Part shown: positions 58,977 to 64,000 of the stretch, piece after piece
Numbering within the stretch: the stretch's first letter is position 1
Layout: every line of letters starts with the position of its first letter
Assembly (NCBI RefSeq): GCF_005298075.1
Contig: NZ_SZZH01000004.1
Coordinates: 124,001-188,000, forward strand
Direction of reading: 5' to 3'
DNA: 64,000 nucleotides
Origin: Nakamurella flava
GTDB lineage: Bacteria > Actinomycetota > Actinomycetes > Mycobacteriales > Nakamurellaceae
Notes under the pieces: generated by a model
The model's database searches: none
What the model was told of the DNA's origin: nothing
The model's input: only the letters and a program-made list of their open reading frames with translations
Translations under genes and position numbers: made by a program

Positions 58977-60349
58977 CGTGCCGGTGCGGTGTCCGGGGAC
59001 CCGTGGTCGGAGTGGCTGCGGCTGCGCCCGGTGTTGACCAGGTGGTAGCCGACGATGACGAGGATGGAGCCCAAGGCGATGCCCCCCAGTTCGAAGTTGT
59101 CGGTCAGCTTCAGGGACACGCCGCCGATACCGGCGATGATCCCCGGGGCCAGGCCCACCAGGTTGACCGACGACCCGAAGTCGACCCGGTTGTCGACCCA
59201 CACCTTGGCGCCGACCAGTCCGATCATGCCGTAGAGCACGACGGTCACGCCGCCGAGAACGCCGCCGGGGGTCGCGTTGACGATCGCCCCGAACTTCGGG
59301 CACAGGCCCAGCAGGATGGCCACGAGCGCTGCGACGTAGTACGCGGCCGTCGAGTACACCTTGGTGGAGCTCATGACGCCGATGTTCTCGGCGTAGGTGG
59401 TGGTCGGCGAGCCACCGAACAGGCTGGACAGCGCGGTGGCACCACCGTCGGCCGCGATCGCCCGGCCCATGTACGGGTCGAGGTTCTTTCCGGTCATCTC
59501 CGCGACAGCCTTGACGTGGCCGGTGTTCTCGGCCACCAGCGCGATGACGCCGGGGATGACCAGCAGGGCGAAGCTGAGGGAGAAACTCGGCCCGTGGACG
59601 ACGCCGACCCCGTCGGACAGCACCCCGCTGGGCAGGCCGATCCAGTTGGCCGCCTCGACCCCGGCCCAGGACACCCGGTCGTGGGCGACCGGGTCGGTCG
59701 AACCGGGGAGTACCGAGGTGATGGGTCCGATCGCCATGTCGAAGATCCAGGACAGCACGTAGCCGAAGACCAGCGCGAGGAGCACGGCGATGCGGGCCCA
59801 GAACCCTGGCAACCGGACTGCGGCGACGATGAGGAAGAGCGCGGTCAGCAGCGCCACCCACTGGTCCTGCGGCCAGTAGACGGTGGCGACGACCGGGGCC
59901 AGGTTGAACCCGATGAGCAGGACGACCGCACCGGTCACCGGTGCGGGCAGCAGCTTGTGGATGAAGCCGGCCCCGACGAAGTGGATGGCCACGCCGATGG
60001 CCAGCAGGATCACGCCGGCGATGAGGATCGCGCCGGTGACGTCGGCGGAGTTGCCGCCCTGGGCACGGATCGTGGCCACCCCGGCCACGAACGACGCGCT
60101 GGTCCCCAGGTAGCTCGGGACCTTGTTGGCCGTGACGAGCAGGAACAGGATCGTGCAGATCCCGGAGAACATGATCGCCAGGTTGGGATCGAGACCCATG
60201 ACCACCGGGAAGACGAACGTCGCGCCGAACATCGCCACGACGTGCTGGGCACCGATGCCGATCGTCTTGCCCCAGGCCAGACGCTCGTCGGGGGCTACCG
60301 GCTCTCCGGGCCGCGGGCTCACCGCGGTCCAGCGGAACATCGACGACAT
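58973..60349 (-). CDS. NCS2-family uracil/xanthine permease
   Basis: The 458-residue protein has about 14 helices and the NCS2 signatures QHVVAMFGATFVFPVVMGLDPN, GVALVAENTGHVKAV-type helix 8 (seen as VIALVAENTGHVKAVAEMTGKNLDPYMG with the substrate-binding Glu) and the SLFGGSPTTTYAENIGVMSSTKV loop. It is closer to the uracil (UraA/RutG/PyrP) group because of TYAENIG and the short tail. GGAAGG lies 6 bases before the ATG. It heads the operon NCS2-CoxM-CoxS-CoxL-CoxG-amidase, so import and first oxidation are co-expressed. Confidence 0.9.
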   Translation of the reverse strand: MSSMFRWTAVSPRPGEPVAPDERLAWGKTIGIGAQHVVAMFGATFVFPVVMGLDPNLAIMFSGICTILFLLVTANKVPSYLGTSASFVAGVATIRAQGGNSADVTGAILIAGVILLAIGVAIHFVGAGFIHKLLPAPVTGAVVLLIGFNLAPVVATVYWPQDQWVALLTALFLIVAAVRLPGFWARIAVLLALVFGYVLSWIFDMAIGPITSVLPGSTDPVAHDRVSWAGVEAANWIGLPSGVLSDGVGVVHGPSFSLSFALLVIPGVIALVAENTGHVKAVAEMTGKNLDPYMGRAIAADGGATALSSLFGGSPTTTYAENIGVMSSTKVYSTAAYYVAALVAILLGLCPKFGAIVNATPGGVLGGVTVVLYGMIGLVGAKVWVDNRVDFGSSVNLVGLAPGIIAGIGGVSLKLTDNFELGGIALGSILVIVGYHLVNTGRSRSHSDHGSPDTAPAR

Positions 60350-60425
60350 CGCGCACCTTCCGTCCTTTCGGGCCGGCGGGGCCCGAATTCGGATCAACCT
60401 AATGACGGCGTGAGCGGGGTCACCA

Positions 60426-60439
60426 TGGCAACAGCTGCC
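60426..60439. promoter_or_regulatory. Shared 14-base regulon motif, copy 5
   Basis: On the minus strand this reads GGCAGCTGTTGCCA, a full match to RGCARHTSTTGCCA, 76 bases upstream of the NCS2 permease start. Confidence 0.5.
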
Positions 60440-60501
60440 GAAGCGAAAGCGTTGTCGATGGCACATGTCCGCCGTTCCGAGCGGCCGGACGCGGCCCGCT
60501 A

Positions 60502-61779
60502 TCAGGGGGAAATCTCCAGGAAACGGAGCGCCACCGCGGCGTCGATCCGGCGCTGCGGGTCGGTCGACAACGGACCGAGCAGCCGCTCCAGCTTCGTCAG
60601 CCGGTAGCGCATCGTGTTGTAGTGGAAGAACTGCAACCGGGCGGCTTCCGCGACGTTGAAATTGGTGTCGAGCAGGACCTGCAGCGAGCGCCGGAGGTCG
60701 GCGGCCTCGGACGTGGACTCGGCCAGCGGGCCGAGAGCATCGCGGATGAACGCCTGCAGTTCGGCGGCACTCTGGGCCGTGTCCGGGATGAGTGCGAAGA
60801 GCCGGTGCAACCCGAGCTGATCGAAGAACGTGGTCGACCCGCCGCCATTCACCCGGCGGCCCACCTCCACCGCCCGCCGGGCCTGGCCATAGGCGGCCGG
60901 CAGGTCGCCGATGCCCGCGGCGACCCGGCTGACCCCGGCGGAGAACGGCCGGCGCCCGCCGCCCCGGTCCCCCACCACCGCGGTGACGGTCCGGCCGACG
61001 ACCGCATGGCCCCCGTCGCCGGACTGGGTGGGCTCGACCGGTAGCAGGGTGACCACCTCGGACGAGAAGTCGACGCAGGCGATCCGCGGGTCCTGGCCGC
61101 GGGTGACCTGCCGCCAGGCGGCCGAGAAGCGTTGCTGCCATTGGCGTCGTTGCTGGCTGGAGGTGGGCTCGTCACCGGGGACGTGGTCGAGTTCGGCGAC
61201 CACGACGACCACGGGCCGATCGATGTCCCAGCAGAAGGTCTCGGTGTGCTCGGCGATGTACTGCGGATCGGCGGCATGGCGCAGCAGCAGGTCCCGGAGG
61301 AAATCCCCCTGGTACTTGTTCTCGACCGCCATGACGGCCTCCTGCCGGGTGATCAGCAGTGCGGCCACCGTGGCCGCCCGCTCGAGGGCGTGCACGTCGT
61401 CCGACGTCGACCGGCCTTCCGGACGGAAGCACACCAACCGGGCCAGGTCGGTACCGCCCGCCGTGACCCGGTGCTTGCTGAGCCACCCGCCGGCCACCGC
61501 CGTCCCGGCCTCGCCCAGACGTTCGACCCGCACGCGGCCCGTCTCGTCCAGGTAGTCGGCCGCCCGCAGCACCGTCCGCGCCGACGACGGCAGCGCCGAC
61601 TCCCACTCCCGGCCGTCCACCGACGTGAACACCACCCCGACGCCGAGCACCCGGGCGACCTCATCGGCGATCCCGGCGAGATCGCCGCCATTGAGCACGA
61701 TCTGAGTCAGTCCGGTGTGCAGCGCATCGAGCCGGGCGAGCGCGGTCGTCGCCCGGCGCTCGGCATCCGATCCTGTCAA
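60502..61779 (-). CDS. PucR-family transcriptional regulator, short form
   Basis: The 425-residue protein lacks the N-terminal PucR sensor domain of the regulator at 15432 but shares its middle (LHTGLTQIVLNGGDLAGIADEVARVL onward) and the C-terminal HTH_30 (DTNFNVAEAARLQFFHYNTMRYRLTKLERLLG). A TTG at 61777-61779 is the only credible start: an in-frame stop lies three codons upstream. The start codon is inside motif copy 6, so the protein may control its own expression by direct occlusion. It is divergent from the DUF2877-FdrA operon and downstream of nothing, hence probably its regulator. Confidence 0.8.
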   Translation of the reverse strand: MTGSDAERRATTALARLDALHTGLTQIVLNGGDLAGIADEVARVLGVGVVFTSVDGREWESALPSSARTVLRAADYLDETGRVRVERLGEAGTAVAGGWLSKHRVTAGGTDLARLVCFRPEGRSTSDDVHALERAATVAALLITRQEAVMAVENKYQGDFLRDLLLRHAADPQYIAEHTETFCWDIDRPVVVVVAELDHVPGDEPTSSQQRRQWQQRFSAAWRQVTRGQDPRIACVDFSSEVVTLLPVEPTQSGDGGHAVVGRTVTAVVGDRGGGRRPFSAGVSRVAAGIGDLPAAYGQARRAVEVGRRVNGGGSTTFFDQLGLHRLFALIPDTAQSAAELQAFIRDALGPLAESTSEAADLRRSLQVLLDTNFNVAEAARLQFFHYNTMRYRLTKLERLLGPLSTDPQRRIDAAVALRFLEISP

Positions 61780-61787
61780 CAGTTGTC
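61774..61787. promoter_or_regulatory. Shared 14-base regulon motif, copy 6
   Basis: The minus strand reads GACAACTGTTGACA, 12 of 14 matches to RGCARHTSTTGCCA; the plus strand shifted by one base also matches at 11 positions. It covers the TTG start of the short PucR gene and lies 70 bases upstream of the DUF2877 start. Confidence 0.4.
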
Positions 61788-61843
61788 ATCCCCTGCGGCG
61801 ATCATGAGCAGAACCTCACATCGGAAAAGCTAGCCCGCCCCGA

Positions 61844-61849
61844 TAGCGT
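61844..61849 (+). promoter_or_regulatory. Leaderless -10 element (TAGCGT)
   Basis: TAGCGT is followed by 7 bases and the GTG at 61857. Confidence 0.5.
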
Positions 61850-61856
61850 CGATCAG

Positions 61857-62528
61857 GTGATGTCGGTGAGCGCACCCCCGCGAGTGCAGTCGCGGCTGCG
61901 GTCGGCGCCGGACGGGCCCGTTCCGATCGTGCACCACGGCGCGGACGCCCTCTACGTCATGGTGGCCGACCGGGTGGTCGGCGTGGTCGGCACCGAAGCC
62001 GTCGCGGTGCCGTGTGCGCTGCGCACCCGGCTCCCCCGTCTGCCGCGCGTCGCAGCGGCGGCCGTCCTCGGCGGCGTCCTGCACCTGGACGGCGTTTCCC
62101 TGCGGGTCGGTCGCCTCCTGGACGTCGGGGTGCCGCCGCTGCGGGCGGCGCGGCGGACCGCCGGACCCCCGCCCGGGGACGTGGCCACGATGATCGGCCG
62201 CGGTGACGGCCTGACGCCGTACCAGGACGACGTGCTCTGCGGCTGGCTCGCCGTGCACCGCGCGGCGGGCATCGCCACCCCCGAGGTGGACGCGGCCGTC
62301 CGGGCCCATCTGCACCGCACGACACTGCTGTCGGCCACGCTGTTGGACTGCGCCCTGCACGGCGAAGCGATCCCTGAGTTCGTCGCCTGGCTGGCCGCCC
62401 TCGGCACTCCGGACGCGGTCCGACGGAGCGTTGCACTCACCGCGGTCGGGCACTCGTCCGGCCGCGGGCTCCGGCAGGGCGCACTCGCGGCCCTGTCCCA
62501 GATCTCACCCGTGGAGGGAGCGGCATGA
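61857..62528 (+). CDS. DUF2877 protein, AllH-like subunit
   Basis: The 223-residue protein carries GRGDGLTPYQDDVLCGWLA (about residues 117-135), the GxGxGLTPxxDD motif of DUF2877. In Escherichia coli the DUF2877 protein YlbF (AllH) is one of three parts of oxamate transcarbamoylase, which splits oxalurate with phosphate. GTG at 61857 follows a leaderless -10; ATG at 61860 is an alternative. The stop overlaps the FdrA start (ATGA). The N-terminus shows two short hydrophobic strands but no export signal. Confidence 0.85.
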   Translation: MMSVSAPPRVQSRLRSAPDGPVPIVHHGADALYVMVADRVVGVVGTEAVAVPCALRTRLPRLPRVAAAAVLGGVLHLDGVSLRVGRLLDVGVPPLRAARRTAGPPPGDVATMIGRGDGLTPYQDDVLCGWLAVHRAAGIATPEVDAAVRAHLHRTTLLSATLLDCALHGEAIPEFVAWLAALGTPDAVRRSVALTAVGHSSGRGLRQGALAALSQISPVEGAA

Positions 62529-63934
62529 GCCATTTCCATGTCGAGCTGCGGCCCGGCGCCTACGCCGACTCGGTCGCCCTGCTGCAGGTCAGCCGGTCGG
62601 TCCAGGGCATCGACGGGGTCCTGGCGGCCCAGGTCGCGATGGCCACGCCGTTGAACGTGGACGTGCTGACGCAGATGGGGTTCGCCGTTCCCGAGCGGGC
62701 CACCCCCAACGACATGGTCGTGGCCGTCCACCTCCGGGACCCCGCGCGGCTCGACGCCGCGATCACCGGCGTCGACAACGCCCTGCGTGATGCCGGCCGC
62801 CGCTCCGAAGGCGCCACCGAGGTGGCCGCACCGCGCACCACCGCCGCCGCCCTGCGGCGGGACCCCGGTGCGCTCACCGTCGTCTCGGTGCCCGGCCCGC
62901 ACGCCATGGTCGAGGCGATGGACGCGGTCGAAAGCGGCAGCGACGTCATGATCTTCAGCGACAACGTGCCGCTGGACCACGAGGTCGCCCTCAAGCGGGC
63001 GGCAGCCGAGCGCGGCGTGCTGGTGATGGGACCCGACTGCGGGACCGCGGTGGTCGACGGGATCGGGTTGGGTTTCGCCAACGTCGTGTCCCCCGGCCCG
63101 GTCGGCATCGTCGCCGCCTCCGGCACCGGGTGCCAGCAGATGCTGGCCCTGCTCGACCACGCCGGGGTGGGGGTGTCGTCCGCACTCGGCGTGGGCGGCC
63201 GCGACCTGTCGTCGACCGTCCGGGGTCTGGCGACCCGGGAGGCGCTGCGCCGGCTGGACGCCGACCCGGGGGTGGAGCTCATCGTGCTCATCTCCAAGCC
63301 GCCGGCCGCCGACGTGGCCGACGAGATCGCCGATGTGGCGGCGGGTCTGGCGACCCCGGTCGAGTTTGCGCTGCTCGGTCCGGGCCGGCCCGACCTCACC
63401 GCAGCCGCCGAGGCCGTGCTGCGCCGGCTCGACCGTGAGGTGCCGGACTGGCCCGCCGAGCGACCGGCCGGTGCCCGTGACCCCGGCCGCGGCGCGCGAC
63501 TGCACGGCCTGTTCGTGGGCGGGACCCTCAAGAGCGAGGCCGCGCTGATTGCCGCCGAGACCCTGGGTGCCGACCACGGCCACACGTTCGTCGACTTCGG
63601 CGACGATGCCTATACGGCCGGACGGGCCCACCCGATGATCGATCCCACCCTGCGCCTGGAGCATCTGCGGCGGGCCGCCGCCGATCCCGAGACCGCCGTC
63701 ATCCTGCTCGATGTCGTCCTCGGCCACGGCGCCGAGGACGATCCGGCGTCGCTCCTCGCCCCCGCCGTTGCGGCGAGCGACCGGCCGGTCGTCGTGGCCG
63801 TGGTCGGCACCGCCACCGACCCGCAGCATCGCGACCGGCAGGTCCGGGCCCTGGTCGAGGCCGGCGCCGAGGTCCACCTGTCCGACGCGGGCGCGACCCG
63901 ACGGGCCATTGAACTGTTGGGAGAACGCGCATGA
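62525..63934 (+). CDS. fdrA: FdrA protein, AllF-like transcarbamoylase subunit
   Basis: The 469-residue protein has the succinyl-CoA-synthetase-like Rossmann layout of FdrA: MIFSDNVPLDHEVALKRAAAERGVLVMGPDCGTAVVDGIGLGFANVV, IVAASGTGCQQMLALLDHAGVGVSSALGVGGRDLSS and LFVGGTLKSEAALIA. In Escherichia coli FdrA (AllF) with AllG and AllH turns oxalurate plus phosphate into oxamate and carbamoyl phosphate. The ATGA overlaps on both sides show it is made with its partners. In this window the acyl-urea ureidomalonate from barbiturase is a close chemical analogue of oxalurate and is a candidate substrate. Confidence 0.9.
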   Translation: MSHFHVELRPGAYADSVALLQVSRSVQGIDGVLAAQVAMATPLNVDVLTQMGFAVPERATPNDMVVAVHLRDPARLDAAITGVDNALRDAGRRSEGATEVAAPRTTAAALRRDPGALTVVSVPGPHAMVEAMDAVESGSDVMIFSDNVPLDHEVALKRAAAERGVLVMGPDCGTAVVDGIGLGFANVVSPGPVGIVAASGTGCQQMLALLDHAGVGVSSALGVGGRDLSSTVRGLATREALRRLDADPGVELIVLISKPPAADVADEIADVAAGLATPVEFALLGPGRPDLTAAAEAVLRRLDREVPDWPAERPAGARDPGRGARLHGLFVGGTLKSEAALIAAETLGADHGHTFVDFGDDAYTAGRAHPMIDPTLRLEHLRRAAADPETAVILLDVVLGHGAEDDPASLLAPAVAASDRPVVVAVVGTATDPQHRDRQVRALVEAGAEVHLSDAGATRRAIELLGERA

Positions 63935-64000
63935 GCACCACCGACAGCGTCGTGACCGTCGGTACCGAGCTACTCGCCGATGCCGTGGCCCGGCAGGCGG
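63931..64000 (+). CDS. DUF1116 protein, AllG-like subunit, 5' end only
   Basis: The ATG at 63931 overlaps the FdrA stop (ATGA) and opens a frame beginning MSTTDSVVTVGTELLADAVARQ, cut by the window edge after 23 codons. Position after DUF2877-FdrA predicts a DUF1116 (YlbE/AllG) protein, the third oxamate transcarbamoylase subunit. The identity is inferred from gene order, since the conserved core lies outside. Confidence 0.6.
   Translation, partial: MSTTDSVVTVGTELLADAVARQA

Overview
The window is a 64-kb chromosomal stretch of a very GC-rich actinobacterium. This rests on strong GC bias, many GTG starts, actinobacterial leaderless promoters (TANNNT followed 6-7 bases later by the start codon at eight genes), WYL and PucR regulators, and an LAxTG-type sortase substrate. 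The genus cannot be fixed from the sequence; a Nakamurella- or Geodermatophilus-like organism would fit. There are no rRNA, tRNA, CRISPR or phage genes. The content is mostly catabolic and nitrogen-scavenging.

Layout: (1) 1-2612, three tandem exported paralogs, one cut by the window edge. (2) 2679-6914, an FAD/Fe-S D-2-hydroxyacid dehydrogenase divergent from a FadR-type regulator, with two operator palindromes between them. (3) 6925-12493, a membrane-anchored HExxH protein, an MBL hydrolase, a carboxymuconolactone decarboxylase homologue, an APC permease, and a RidA-like protein facing a WYL regulator. (4) 12466-25677, a barbiturase locus: amidase, ring-opening amidohydrolase, PucR regulator, biotin-independent-looking carboxyltransferase, carbamate kinase, HyuA/HyuB hydantoinase-type pair and an NmrA-like protein, then CoxD. 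(5) 25678-27340, a small foreign-looking ATPase module lying between coxD and coxE. (6) 28676-39567, a nitrogen block: ammonium/methylammonium transporter, XRE-cupin regulator, M20 amidohydrolase, a covalent-FAD amine oxidase, three glutamate-synthase-like subunits and a glutamine-synthetase-like ligase resembling the N-methylglutamate pathway, then GTP cyclohydrolase II and HutD. (7) 39627-49653, two divergent operons with an LLM flavin monooxygenase, flavin reductase, two aldehyde dehydrogenases, an alpha/beta hydrolase, two AA_synth (DUF1185) proteins and a BCCT transporter: a Rut-like catabolic cluster of unknown substrate. (8) 49859-53174, a cell-wall-anchored hydrolase and a CHY zinc-finger protein. 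(9) 53185-64000, an NCS2 permease - CoxM/S/L/G - amidase operon, a second PucR regulator, and the start of a DUF2877-FdrA-DUF1116 operon cut by the window edge.

Regions 4 and 9 fit together as one oxidative pyrimidine pathway: uracil import (NCS2), oxidation to barbiturate (CoxMSL), ring opening (barbiturase), then splitting of the acyl-urea product either by an amidase or, as proposed here, by the FdrA-type transcarbamoylase whose carbamoyl phosphate would feed the carbamate kinase. A shared 14-base element, RGCARHTSTTGCCA, lies upstream of every transcription unit in regions 4 and 9, which argues for one PucR-controlled regulon.
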